Of a stretch of 64,000 nt of DNA, positions 1 through 40,590 are shown piece by piece. The DNA is taken from contig WPIO01000144.1 of NCBI GenBank assembly GCA_009760855.2, positions 471,501-535,500 on the forward strand, read 5' to 3'. The notes under the pieces are model-generated. The model was given only the letters and a program-made list of their open reading frames with translations. It was not told the origin of the DNA and did not search any database. The DNA is from Cristatella mucedo (Eukaryota; Bryozoa; Phylactolaemata; Cristatellidae). The position numbers and the translations under genes are program-made. The first letter of the stretch is position 1; the number at the start of each line of letters is the position of its first letter.

Positions 1-286
1 GCCCTGGCCGCCGGACCGATGGGGATCGAGGCGGCTAGGGTCAAGGTCAGCCACAGAAGAGTCCCGGCGTTGGTGCTGGGCACTACCGAGATGGAAGTCG
101 AGCGACGAGCCATAGTCATTGTGTGTCGCCAGTCAGTCCTACTAACGATCGCGATAAAGTATTGCAAACTTTGAGCACATGTAAAGCAAAATCCGAGCCG
201 TGACAAAGGCATGCGGCAGCAGTGGACTTTTCGAGCTGCTGTGGAAACAAGTCGTGTGGTCCGGAGAGCAGCAGCCTGTGAAGCCG

Positions 287-334
287 CACGTGCCAGCTCA
301 GCTCTGCCGGCTTGCAGAGCTGAGCTGGCACGTG
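287..334. repeat. Perfect 21-bp inverted repeat with 6-nt loop
   Basis: Left arm 287-307 begins CACGTGCCAGCTCAG; right arm 314-334 is its exact reverse complement; loop CGGCTT. No gene context is recognised. Confidence 0.95.
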
Positions 335-3300
335 AGGGCGGATGTGTGCTCGGTTTGAATGAGGCGGTAAGCCTGCAGGCGGTAGGACCTATTACAATCT
401 GCCTAGCGCCCGGCTGTTTTGCGTCTGCTTCCGTTTGCCTCCACCGGGCATGTGCTTGCAACGTTTGCAACATGCTCCCCGGCAAAAAGTTGGTTGCCAG
501 CCGCTGTTTAGTTCTTAGCTGGTGTCCTGCTTGGCTAGTTTTTCGGTAGCCACACGAGCGATGTAATGTGCTGCTAGAGAGCAGCAGGAAACTGACTTGG
601 GATCGAGCTCAAGGGCTGGTTACTTTTTTACTTAAACTACTAGCAAATAAATAACTACTAAGAAAAAGCTAGTATTATGAGCTGGTCCAGCAGCCCACAT
701 GGCTCAACTGAGGAACTTGATTCAGCGTTGTTTCCTGTTGGGGCTGAGTTCTTTACTGAGCCGGTGCCATCAGGCAAACTGACTGTGAAGTTTTCTGCAT
801 GTAGTAAAGAGGAGAGATGGCAACTAAGTGTCTGAGCATCGTTGGTTACTTAATCTGGCCCGAGAAAAGACGAGTAGATCTAATGCTTGAAACAGAAAAG
901 GCCGTAGGCAAGAATGTCGGCCCTCTAGTTTGGGCCACTGATGCATTTCACTCACCACGAATGCACCGGTCGTTCGTGCTGTCTAGCATTCCGGCATGCA
1001 GAGAGCCTCTTCATCAGAGGCGCCCCACCGGCAGGCCGACGCTGCTCGTGGAGCAATTTTCATCTTTCTTGAAGCCGATCGCGAGAAAGAGATGCAATCT
1101 CCTAGATGCTGTTCATTCACTAACGGTCCCCGGATAGACCTGAGAATCATCGATCTGGCTCTAGCGTAATCTAAACTTTCGTGACGGCCCGACTCACAGC
1201 ATCGTCTCTTGTCGATGGGGTAAAAGGCTGCTGTGGCCTCCATTGTTTACAGTAAATGCCATCCACCGGTTTTGCCCGACCGAGCCCTAGTGGCTTTTGA
1301 ACGACTTCCTGCTACAGACGAAGGCCCTCGAAGGCATCAGCTGTTGCTATTGCTATGCTCTGCTATTGCAAAAATGAGCTGCTAGCGAGCTGTCTCTCCT
1401 CCATTCAGCAGAGATGTGCACATGCTCGAATGCTCTGTCAGACACGTCTGCGTCCTTCTGTGGGCAGCCGGCGTTGGCGCGACTGGGCATGCTTCGATGG
1501 CCCTCTGAGGATTTAAGTCACCGTGCAACTCGGCTCATCGTCCTTGCTTTTTTTGTGTGAGCTTGCCTGACTATCGGGTGCATGGCATCATGGAGACAGC
1601 AGCCCTGCAATCATTATTAGCTTCCAACACCTCACCATAGTCCCGATTCCCTATTCCTATACTCATCCACGTACACCAAGACTCACAAAGTCTAGCAGTT
1701 GTGGCTTTTTCCCTACAAACAATTGGGCTGCACCCGCCGGTGTCTGACTTTGCATGTGTAGAGCTAGAGTGTCCACTGCGCTTGTGGAGGTTAAGTGCAT
1801 ATCAAGTGCTACTGCATTTCTGCACGGTTCCTGCTGCTGCATGCTGAGCAGGCTACAATCCAGGCAGCAAGCAACCCAAGCAGCACCGAGTGCCCCGGGT
1901 CCCAGCCCCTCACTGGTTTATTTACTACTCAGTAGTAATTTAGACCCCGGACAATGGTGGCTTCTTTCACATTGACTTATTGTGTGAGTTGGCTTGGTGT
2001 TAGCAGGGCTTATTGTACATGGGGTTGGTGTTAGCCTAGCTTATGGCAGATGCTGCATTAGCTTTTAATGGGTCTGCCAGTGTGCTGCCCCCAGGTGACC
2101 AGATCTGCTCGGCTGCTTCCATGTTAGTGTTCTGGTTGTGTACACGGCAATGTGGGTACAAGCTGCAGCTCGTGCGGATGAGTGGCCGAAGCTGCATAGC
2201 TGGCATTCTAATTGCATGCACTTCGTGGACATTCACACTGACCTGAAAGGCAAATCGCATTCCCCCTGCTTAGCCAGCCATCCATCTTAGGCCTTAGCAC
2301 GAGTTTCCCTGCTGCTGACTGTTTCCTAATAGGTCACAAGCAGTGGGGATGCTCGTGACCACTGTTTTTCACTAGGCCTGCATCTAGCATCCTGTCCTTG
2401 TCTTTGGTGCAAATGCATTATTTGGAAGCTCTCGGGTGAGCAAACGTGGCTTTGTGCTCTCGTGTAGCCTTTCTGGCTAGCTAGGTGTCTGGCTAGCCCC
2501 ACCTGAGGCTGAGGCTGCTGCTGCTGCCCTTGATCGATCGACCTGCAGTGTTTATGCTAACCTCTTGCTTCAGTGTTCCAACTGCCACCAGGTACTTACT
2601 GCACTGGCTAGTCACGTGCCAAGCAGCAGGCAGCTTCTCCAGCCACTCACACAGAGAAAGCCATTGTCAAAGCAGATGGCCCTGGCTTTCTGCATTGATC
2701 TGATGCCGGCTTGGTAGGCCCTTTGCTGTCACCGTTACTCTGGCTGCAATCTTTGGCACGGTTGAGCTCCAGGGATGGAATTGATCGGAGGGCAGTAGCT
2801 GTGGCAGATAAAGCCACTGGCGGTTTACCGAAGTGCCCAGGTGTGCCTTCTGCTGTGGCTGCTCTTGCCACTCATTGCATTGCAGCATCTCTCGGCTTTA
2901 TGAAGGAATAACGGTGTTTAAAAAGCGCATCATATCTGCGAAGGCCTATCACGACTACTGACTTTGGTGCTTAACTTTTAAGCTTGATTAGAAAGGCATG
3001 TCGATTTTCATCATGACTGTGTCATCGCCTGCTTTTCTCCTACTACTGCAGCTACCTGTGTCACTTGACTTGTCGGTCTTAGCCCAACAGCTGGTAAGAT
3101 GCTACACGACGATGTAAAATTGAAGCTGTCGAATCAGTTAGCCTTAACAAGAAACTATTTAAGGATCAGAATGTTGTTAGGAGATGCCCTGCCAGCCACC
3201 AATGAAAGCTTTCATGTCGAGAGTACGTTTCGAGCGTTAGCAGGCAGGTTTCCTGGCCTGTCTGCCTCAGTGCAGAGTCATTAGCTGTGGGTTGCATCCC

Positions 3301-3409
3301 GACGTCTTTTGCAAAGCAGTGGTCTGACGAGTATCCAGGTATTGAATCAGATTTAAAAGAGGTCACCTGGATTTTTGGGATAGCAAAGCATATACCCTGC
3401 TTCAGCAGC

Positions 3410-4110
3410 AGTAGCAACTGCAACTACAGCTGCTGCTGAAGTGAGGGGGACTTGGTTGGTGTGGAACTGACAGCAGCACTATCTGCAGGCGGCAGCAGCA
3501 CTTGCTACTGCTGCCGCTTCGGCTTGCACGGCCGACTGTTGACTGACAGCGGATCCAGTATACCATGTGCATATTAGCCCTCGAGCTGCTGCCAAACGGT
3601 ACTAGCTTGTGGCTAGCAGGCTTTCTCGAGTGTGACGCGACACCCCTCCCCACTATCAGCCCACACATTTTGGCAGCAGAGCAGCAGTAGGGGTACAGCC
3701 GTAACGTTACAACAGCAGCAGCAGTAGTAATGGGACTGCAGCACGAGTAGCAGCACTAGTGCAGCAGCAGCAGAGGTGCAGAAGCAGCCGCAGAAGTGCA
3801 GAAGCAGTAGCAGAAGTGCAGAAGCTGGTGAAGTGCAGAAGCAACAGCACTAGTGCAGCAGCAGCTGTAGTAGAACAGCAGCCGCAGTACTCTGGCAGCA
3901 GTGCTAGTGCAGCACTAGCAGCGAAGAAGCAGCTGTATTAGAGCAGCAGCTGTAGTAGTACATCAGCAGCAGCACTAGTACAGCAGCAGCAGAGGTGCAG
4001 AGGTGTAGAAGTGCAGCAGCAGCTGTATTAGTACATCAATAGTAGCAGCAGCAGTACTAGTGCAGCTGTAGCTGCAGTAGAACAGCAGAAACTGGAGGCT
4101 GGCTGTAGTT
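3410..4110. repeat. Degenerate CAG-rich repeat region
   Basis: Irregular units such as CAGCAGCAGCAG, GTGCAGAAGCAG and TAGCAGCACTAGTGCAG. No open frame is kept through it (TAG interruptions), so it is non-coding. Confidence 0.7.
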
Positions 4111-4472
4111 TACGGTGCTGTAGCTTCTGCACAGCGATCTAATTTTCTGCTTTATCCATCTGTGCAGTGACATTCAATTGAGGCTGTTGTGCTATTCAAG
4201 CCCCGGACCAAATGCATCAGGATTATGCACAATAACCAGATATGTGCTCGTGAGCGAGTGGAGCGTTTGGGTTGGCACTATCCTACTGTAAATGTCTTCG
4301 TTTTCCCCACCGTCTTGACAACTGATTGAGTGTTTGGCTTCTGAAGCAAAGGTAGCGTAGGCGCCTGCCCGAAGCAGCTGTTCAAGTGGTGTGAGGTGCG
4401 ACGGCTGCGGTGCTAACGCATGCCAGACCCAGAGAGCCCGGGTTTGGGCTGGGTGGGTGGTAGAGGTTGAGA

Positions 4473-4976
<504 letters not shown>

Positions 4977-5314
4977 GCACTAGTTTCGTGGATCAGCTCA
5001 AGCCCAGGTTCCGCCACTCCTAATTGAATATATGTCCAAGTATAATTGCCGTCAGGCTCACGGCACTCCTCCTGCCATGTGGCCTGTACTGTCCCCCGGA
5101 CTCCTGGCGCCTAGCCTGGAACTCATGCCCATAGACGGCACAGTGTGAAGGTCGATGCCTATCCGGGTGCGGCCATCGCAGTAAATATACGGCTGATGAC
5201 ATTTTATAGCTCTCCAAGCGGCCGGGCTGTAGCACTGAGCTTGCCTCGGTGAGAACATGCTCTGTTTTTTTTTTACCATGCCCTATCTCGCTGGTTTGCA
5301 CAGTGAACTGGCTT

Positions 5315-5346
5315 CGACTCGACTCAAGTCCGACTCGACTCAAGTC
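5315..5346 (+). repeat. 16-bp tandem duplication
   Basis: CGACTCGACTCAAGTC occurs twice in tandem and is followed by CGAC. Confidence 0.9.
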
Positions 5347-6363
5347 CGACGCGAGAAAGGCACTTTCCCTGCGTTAGTTGACCCCCTGGCCTGATCTTTC
5401 TAGCAGCTCTCATAGGCCTCGAAAGTTGCTCATCGAGCCGTGGGGTGGGGGGTGGGGGTTCAAAGCCTCCTGCTGCTGCTGCCACTGTGCTGTCAGCCAC
5501 TGCCAGCGGGAGCTCTTTAGCTGGAGGCTGCTTCCGTGGGACGCCAGCTGCCAGCTCCCAGATGGGATATGATCGCATTGCATTGCATGGCGCGCCGGCC
5601 TACCTGTCTCACTCCAGTCCAGCCACAGTCAGCTACTCGAGTGCCGGTGTTGATGTTGTGGCCAACAGTGCTGTCTTTCTGTGTCACGGCTGGCTGGCAG
5701 GCGGACCGTCTGCTGCCGGCTCTGTGCAGCAGCAGCCACCGCACGGCTTGATGCTCGGCTGCGGCCGTACGGCCTGGGAGCAGGTGCCTAGTGGACTCCG
5801 GATAGTGCTCTCGACCAGGCAGCTTTCATTCATGGCCGGGCTCAGCTGAGTGACAGCTTCGGTGGGCATGGCTCATCCTCTGGGGCATCCAACTCATACT
5901 TTGATTGGATCAGCTTGCTCTCGGGTCAGCCAATCAGTGAGCGATCGTTGCGACCCTGCCCCTGGGCCAGACACTAGCCAGCTCGGTTTTTGTTTGATCT
6001 CAGGCAACGGCGACCGTTTGGTCTTGCACCTTTTCATCAGGTCGTGTTGCCCAGTGGCTGCCTGCATTCAGGCCAGCTGCCAGGCACATTCACGGCTGTG
6101 TTCCAATGATGATGGGCAATGAAGATATGATTCATTGTGGCTGATTAAAAAGCATAAACAACACAAGGGCTAGCCCTAAGCTGAACAGTTAATGTGTGCA
6201 TGCATGGTCGGCTCACCCTGTCGGCCGTGGAATGGCAGTGTTACCAGGTGCTTGGCACCAGGCATCCACTGGACTGGCCCGGGCAGAAGTGAATCCCGAG
6301 TTACATTTGGCTCCTCCGGAGCACTTCTGAGCATGCCACTGCAGAAGTCCACTCCATGCCGTC

Positions 6364-6389
6364 TGGTGTGTGTGTGTGTGTGTGCGCGC

Positions 6390-6469
<80 letters not shown>
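6364..6469 (+). repeat. GT microsatellite with CGCG interruptions
   Basis: (GT)n with GCGCGC blocks near both ends; alternating purine-pyrimidine throughout. Confidence 0.95.
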
Positions 6470-6470
<1 letters not shown>

Positions 6471-7261
6471 ATGATCCGGATGGCGTAATGACTGATGTGG
6501 ATGCAAGTTTGCATTCCTCTCCTGTCTGCTACCCATGCAGCCTTCTCTGCATCTGCCGGTCAGATGCGTAGCTCGAGGGATTGCTGGACTCTATCACTGC
6601 TGGCTCCTCTGTGACATTCGTAGCCGCTGACCTACAGCTGCTTTATGCTTGTCTGGCGAAGGCTTAAGACTGGTCTGGCGAATTACTGCAATCTGCCTCG
6701 ATCTGCTCTAGTTCAGCCGAAAAGTTTGACTGAAATCGACGGCAAAAAAGGTCGAATTTCGAATGAGTATTGTTGGTATACGGTCGTTATAATGAACCAG
6801 CCGAATTTCATGCCTTTGGGCGCACACCTTCTCATGCATCCATAGCAATTCTCAAGAATCCACTGCATATCCACTCGAACTAGACTAAGCAAAGCTCTGA
6901 TTTGGATTGCATATGGAGCTACACTATGATTTAAGTGGATCCACAAAATTACGGGGCATTGTGCGAGTTCTTATACAGTCCAGCCCCTCCCAGCAGTGGA
7001 TTGGGGTATTGGCCAGTGTTGGCTCCGCCGATTGCCGGCATTGAATGAGAAAGCTTGAGCGATGGTGCACAATTTCGTTGGTGCACATTAGCAGTAGTAG
7101 AATTTTGTGTGAAATTCAAATTTGTGCTTAGCTTCGCCTAGTTTTTATGGATTGCAGTGAAGTTTGCCAGTGGCCAGCATTTTTATAGCCCATTTGCATG
7201 AGAACGTGAGAGTGAAACGTCATCAAATCAAATATTTGACTAGGGATGCCTTGCGTTTGCT

Positions 7262-7348
7262 TATAATAATAATAACAATACACTTGATAAAGCTCTCTCA
7301 GAGAACTCTCAGAATCTTTTTCTAGGCGCTTTACATTTGCTGCAAAAG
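7262..7348 (-). repeat. LINE-B/SINE-C hairpin tail
   Basis: TTA repeats, then 'cacttgataaagctctctca', and 'ctaggcgctttacatttgct' on the plus strand (tail reads on minus). No coding part attached. Confidence 0.75.
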
Positions 7349-8105
7349 AAGCGCGAGCGAATGTCTGTCATTAGACAATTAACTGGTTCACGGAAGGCCA
7401 CAACCCCACCCGTGGTTTTGTGTGGATGAGAATCTCGTTGCCTACACACACTTGCTTAGTGTGAGCAACCATTAGATTTTTGGTATTTCACCTTTGAGGA
7501 AAGCAATTCAAGGGGCACAACCAAGTGATGCCCAACTAAAGTGTACACGGTATGCAGTCTCGGCCTACTGCAGGTATGGTACTTGGAGAGAGGCTGACTT
7601 TTTATGTCACTCTTCAAGCTGCTCACGCGGATAGATCGATCTTGGATCAAAGAAAATCCAGTGTTGCTGCTCACTGTAATTTGAGTGAACCGGCATCGCA
7701 CGAGCTAGATTTTGTAGTTGCTTGCTTTACTTACTGGGATTAACAGCTGGGTGCCTCAGACGCAGATAGCTCCAGAGCAGCGATAGTAAGCCTTTTGGAT
7801 GGAGTCCAGTCTTCTGTGATGACGGTCGACTCGAGTCGCCTCGAATTCTAAAGCCTGCCTTCTTCTTGCTCAAGTTTCTCTGTCCTCTCAACTCACTTAT
7901 GCATACGAATCGGCTACACACTTTTTCCTATACCTTACCTCTCTGTATAGTGAAGTGACACTGTTGTGCTGGTGGCTTGCTATATGCTTAGCAAGCACCG
8001 CCTGTATTAGTTGCTGTAGGGTTTTATTTTCTGTCGGCCGTTGGCCATTGCAGTGCATGCACTAGGACGTTTCCAAAGCACACACCGTTTTTGTCTTTCG
8101 TTCAG

Positions 8106-35916
<27,811 letters not shown>

Positions 35917-37874
35917 AAATTCGTTCGTGCACTGTCTGTCGTCCAGCGCTGCAGTGTCGTACTGTCACACTCTCTGCTTCCTAGACGGTGCTTTCACATG
36001 GTGCTGCGGACCAGGTGTGCTTTCGCATCTGCTTTGTTTACCTCCAACAGTTTTCTGAGATGCCGACAGGAACAGCTGGATTGCCACAGACCAGCTATCT
36101 CATAATCTTCACCTGCAAGCCGCTTATAGCCTGTCAGTGTATGTGCGCATAGCCCCCCCAGTTTCAGTCTGCACATCGTTGCTAGACGCCTCCGGCTTGC
36201 ATTGACACTTGTCGCTAGAGCACCGGGGCGGCACCATTAGCCTACCGTCTGAGAAGCAATACGCCTTCTCCATGGCTGTTTTTTGTCTCATACGAGCAAT
36301 GCCCAAACTTCCATGGCTGTACCTCTGGCCGATCAGCAGCTTTGTGCCTGGCGATCGCGGACTCATCTTCAGCCTAGCCGCCATGAGGCGGCTAGGCTAG
36401 GCTGGCCTTGCGAGAAGCCGAAGTCTCCACTGAGACTGGGTCTTGGGCCGTGTCTTGGCAGCAGCCCCTGTCTATATATAGGATCCTCATCGCTGTACCC
36501 TACTCAATTGAGCTCAGTGTAATTGCGACTGTGCTACAAACAGCTGTTTCTTGTGATTCCCGGACGCTGCTCGAAGCGGATTGGCGAGCAGTGAGGAGCG
36601 AACAGTCGAGGCACACTGAGCTTCACCGGTTTACAAAGAATGCATGTTCAAGTAGTCTTTGACGACGATGTCAAGCGTCGCCGCAGTCCACTGTCCCGAG
36701 CTATGACCCACAGCTGGTTAGATGTGTCTGCAGCAGCTGATCGCGGACAGCTTCAATTTCAGCCCAATTTTGCTATGCCACCTAGATTCGCCGAATGGCC
36801 AATCGCCATCAGAGGGCAGTATGATTTTGCAGTCATGCTCACGTTTGGTTTCTAGTCTTGTTCACTTAGGAAGCTTGGTGCGATGTTTTCAGCCGGCAGA
36901 GTCAACAGAAATGTTACTATTTGCCGTACCTCTACCGAACAAAGTTCTTTTTCAAAATGAATTTATGATTAATATACACTATGGTCGTTCGTTGACGTCG
37001 GTGCGTAAGCATAATGTACTGATGTCGCTTTGAAAGAATACTTGGGTAATAAACTGGTGAAGCGGATTTGATGAGGTGTAAATCATTTGAACCACACTGC
37101 TTGTGCTAATGCACGGCATTATTTGCTTGTTGAGACTCAGGACATCCGTCTGGTTTTGACTATCAATGATTGTGATTGTGTACATTTCGAGGTAGGGAAA
37201 AACCAAAGTCTATAGGAATTTATCATAGCATAAACAACTTCGTTTGTGGTGGCTTAATCTAAGCATTGCGTTTTTCGCAATATTAAGGTGCTTAATATCG
37301 TGAAGCAGATCTGACCCTGGAGCTGGTGTGGTCGCCTAGGTGATGCTTTCCAAATGCAAAGGAGCTGAGAGACTCATGTTTGTGGTGGCCGGTAAGGTTA
37401 AACCGCTTGAACGCTGCATACAATCTCCTTAGAACGCCATCATCTGCATCAAATCGTCTGCGTAGAATTACAAAGCTGTACTGTACTGCCTATTACGTCG
37501 GCAAATGAGAGAGAATATACGCTGAAAGAGGTTCCTAAAGCAGATCTTAAAAGCGTTTAGGCACCCAGTGCTTCTAAGACATGCACGTTGGCTTCTATGT
37601 CGGAAAATCGCTTGCCTCGGATGTCGAACAATCTTCTGGGGCTGATTGTAAAACTTCGCGTCGCAAGTGCATCACCCTGCTTGCCTAATGTGGCTGTCCT
37701 GCATAACAGCTCGAGCATCTTTTACAAGAAACGATTCATTAAATAAATATTCAGACCCATTCGGCGTCGTGAAGTAAGATACAATTTTTTATAAAAGAAA
37801 TATAATTTGCCAATTTTGGAAAGTCGAAATATTTATAAAGAACGAAATCCCACTCGTACGTTTTTAGATTCCAG
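35917..37874. other. Downstream of ACAP stop, no gene recognised
   Basis: Probable 3' UTR followed by intergenic DNA. It includes a perfect 12-bp inverted repeat at 36371-36398 and an AATAAA at 37048. Small reading frames here have no recognisable product. Confidence 0.4.
36371..36398. repeat. Perfect 12-bp inverted repeat
   Basis: AGCCTAGCCGCC, loop ATGA, then the exact complement, followed by a further partial copy (aggctagg). Confidence 0.9.
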
Positions 37875-38291
37875 CTATGGAGAAACTATGAACCTCACAT
37901 TTAGAAACTGAAGCTGCGTCGCGAAGGCAGCCTGCCTGGCAGGCTCATTTATATAGCACCATTTATGTAGCACCAGACGGCATCCATCGATAGTGCAAAG
38001 TTTCGCACTGCATGAAAGCCCCTTAAGACTTGTCTGTTTAATATAGAATTTTCTCTCCTCAGTAGCTCGACAAATACGACTGCCCCCTCTAATGACTGCT
38101 TGCCCCCTCTGAAATCTTACACTGAACGTGCAATCGTATTCGTGCCCAGTTTCGTTAGAGCTATTAAAAACACCTCTAACAACGAAGCAGCAGCTCTCTT
38201 TAATACTTGAAAAATATACATTTCCTACGTATTCTAATATCTGTGGTTTCAAATTGTCCCCGGTAGCAGCTAAAACTGGTAATTTTTTCAC
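37875..38291 (-). CDS. Unassigned 138-codon open reading frame, possibly exonic
   Basis: The translation runs MKKLPVLAATGDNLKPQ, then YFSSIKESCCFVVRGVFNSS, NETGHEYDCTFSV and KLCTIDGCRLVLHKWC. It has seven cysteines and two N-glycosylation sequons (NSS, NET), and it is long for this AT-rich stretch. Internal AG/GT signals could cut it into one or two exons. It lies downstream of the receptor stop on the same strand, so would belong to another gene. I recognise no family. Confidence 0.25.
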   Translation of the reverse strand: MKKLPVLAATGDNLKPQILEYVGNVYFSSIKESCCFVVRGVFNSSNETGHEYDCTFSVRFQRGQAVIRGGSRICRATEERKFYIKQTSLKGLSCSAKLCTIDGCRLVLHKWCYINEPARQAAFATQLQFLNVRFIVSP

Positions 38292-38624
38292 CTTGCAGTT
38301 TGAATGAGTACTGAAGTTGGTAAGCTCCTTCTACTTCTGTAGTTTGGTCAATAGAATAGATATTTTGCTGCTGATAAGGCCTAAATAATTCCGTTTTTTG
38401 TTATCTAATTGCTTTACTCGCATTGATTCGCTAACAGTAATTTATGGAATTCGTAGCATATAACTTAGTTACTAATTGGCAGCTAATACAGTAAGTGGTA
38501 ATGAATTGTAAGTTAGATTTAGTTCCATGTCGAATTATACGTATGTTTAGATTCACTGCCACGCATACAAGGGAACTCAAAAGGTTTTTAACTGTTAAGA
38601 AATATTACTTTGGAAGGATAATAT

Positions 38625-38705
38625 AGTAATAATAATCATGCACTTGATAGAGCACCCTCAGAGAACTGAATCTCTTTCTAGGCGCTTTACATTTGCTGCA
38701 AAGGG
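38625..38705 (-). repeat. LINE-B hairpin tail (minus)
   Basis: 'cacttgatagagcaccctca', 'gagaactgaatctctttcta', 'ggcgctttacatttgctgca' on plus. No coding part attached. Confidence 0.8.
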
Positions 38706-39280
38706 ATTGTTGATATTGCTTTTGTAATAAAAAGAAATGGAGATATATGATGGCATTCTGAATAACGATGCAATGCTTCTAATACGTGTAAACAAGTCTT
38801 TAACTAAATCTCAGTAGTCCTAGGATAACAACTCCGTTAACGGGTGCCAACTGGCACGTTCCTTATTGTGAAATGCACAGCCTGGTCCAAGTTCCAGGAC
38901 AAAAGATCACGTTTCTCAGCCTTAACTTTTTAGATCTTTTAAGATCAAGTTAAGGCTCAGCAGATCAAGGGCTCATCGTTTGGCCGTCGAATCTTGTATG
39001 TGCGTCGCAGATTAGTGTACTAAACAGAGCAAATCGTAAGGGTTGATGAGGAGGAATTGCAAAGGCAGCTGCCGTTTTGGTGCCGTTAGCTCTTATCAGC
39101 TTAGTTCTATATTCTATCTCACTGAACGCTTCGCGAGCTTAACGCTATCCGCATGGCCCAGTATTCGTGCCTAGCTCAAAGGTAGAGGGAAGTTGGATCT
39201 CTTAACTCCACGAACTTCTGTAGTGAAATTTAATGTATCAGTCTGTAAATCCACAAAGCCCAAAGACTATGTGAGTGTTA

Positions 39281-40065
39281 ATAATTATATTGCACTTGAT
39301 AAAGCACCCTCAGAGAACTTAATCTCTTTCTAGGCACTTTACATTTGCTGCAAAGTGATACGCAATAGAATAGTAAGTAAAATCATGCTTGAAAAGCAAA
39401 CAAAATGAATAACATGGTTAGGGGTTACATGCACTGGGTCAGCATGCAAGTGTGGTTAGTGGCAGCATAAACAGTGTCAGCACGCATAAGCACATCGAGG
39501 ACGAATCACAAGGATCCACTAAATGCTGTCCTAAATAGGTATGTTTTTAAGTTTCTTTTAAATGTGGTCAGGTCAGGGGATGTTCTGATGCAGGTCGGGA
39601 GGGAGTTCCAGGCTGTGGGAGCATACGAGCTAAATGCACGGTCTCCAAAGGATTTAAGGTTTGTACGAGGTATTTCTAGACTGTTGGATTCCGAAAAGCG
39701 AGTGGTACGAAGCTTTGCCTGATGGGGTAGTATATCTGAAAGATAGGCTGGAGCCATAGAATGAAGAGACCTAAAAGTGAGCGACAAAACCTTGAAGTCA
39801 ATCCGTTGCTTGACTGGTAACCAGTGCAGGTCGGCGAGAAGTGGAGTAATGTGGCAACTGCGACGCTCACGACAGACAAGCCTAGCTGCAGAGTTTTGCA
39901 CCAGCTGCAATCGCCTGATCGCACATGCTGGTAGGCCAGTAAGCAGTGAGTTGCAGAAGTCGAGACGAGATGTCACGAATGCATGGACCAACTTGGACGT
40001 GGTATCCTTATCTAAACAAGCCCTAATTTTAGCAATGTTATGAAGCTGAAAATCTTGTATGTGTT
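39281..40065 (-). mobile_element. LINE-B (L2-like) 3' part with hairpin tail
   Basis: The minus-strand frame over 39506-40065 encodes the typical C-terminal RT region: FQLHNIAKIRACLDKDT, TSRLDFCNSLLTGLPACAI, SCHITPLLADLHWLPVKQRI, LRTTRFSESNSLEIPRTNLK and FGDRAFSSYAPTAWNSLPT. It is followed by a short 3' UTR and the hairpin/TTA tail at 39281-39358. This is the most intact LINE-B coding stretch in the window. Confidence 0.85.
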
Positions 40066-40442
40066 GCGCAGAAGAGTTTTGTTTAGCGAACTCACAGCCT
40101 AAGCGGCTATCGGTACACATTCGGTAGCCAACAGACTTCATCTCACACAACAAAGAGAAAGTGGGAAACAGCAGAATCAAGAGAGCAGTTGAGGTCGTGG
40201 ATAGCATGGAAGTAGCAGCTCAGGACCTCTGAAAAAGATGAGCCATAGTTGGCAACCAGAGAGTAGTTGTCGTGAAAGAATCGTGGAATCAAGTTCCAAG
40301 TCTAGGACCTGCAGAGTTAAAGCTTCCGTCGCCAACGGTCTTTAAGCGTAGGAATAAACAGCTAATTAATTGTCCATACAGAACCTGAGGTCACGAGAAG
40401 CCTGAGACTGGTGCAGCAGTTAAGCTAGGTATACATTCTAGT

Positions 40443-40590
40443 GATTTAACAGCCCTTTTTTGTATCGCGACAGAAAAGCCTTTACGGCTATCACCGCCGC
40501 TTGCACCGGCGATAAAGGATCGCCCACCGCAGGATTCGAATCCACGACCTCGGTACCAAGGTCATGAAAAGCATCCACCTTACCCAGTAT
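40443..40590 (-). mobile_element. SINE-D copy nested in LINE-A
   Basis: On the minus strand: 'ggtcgtggattcgaatcctg', 'cggtgggcgatcctttatcg', 'ggtgatagccgtaaaggctt', 'gggctgttaaatcac'. LINE-A sequence continues on both sides. Confidence 0.75.

Noticed and set aside
817-1137. A 106-codon frame as a missing BAR exon
   Set aside because: The translation lacks the heptad/charged pattern of BAR helices and resembles no ACAP segment.
3759-3941. A Gln/Ser-rich CAG-repeat protein
   Set aside because: TAG interruptions break the frame throughout the region, and no splice sites rescue it.
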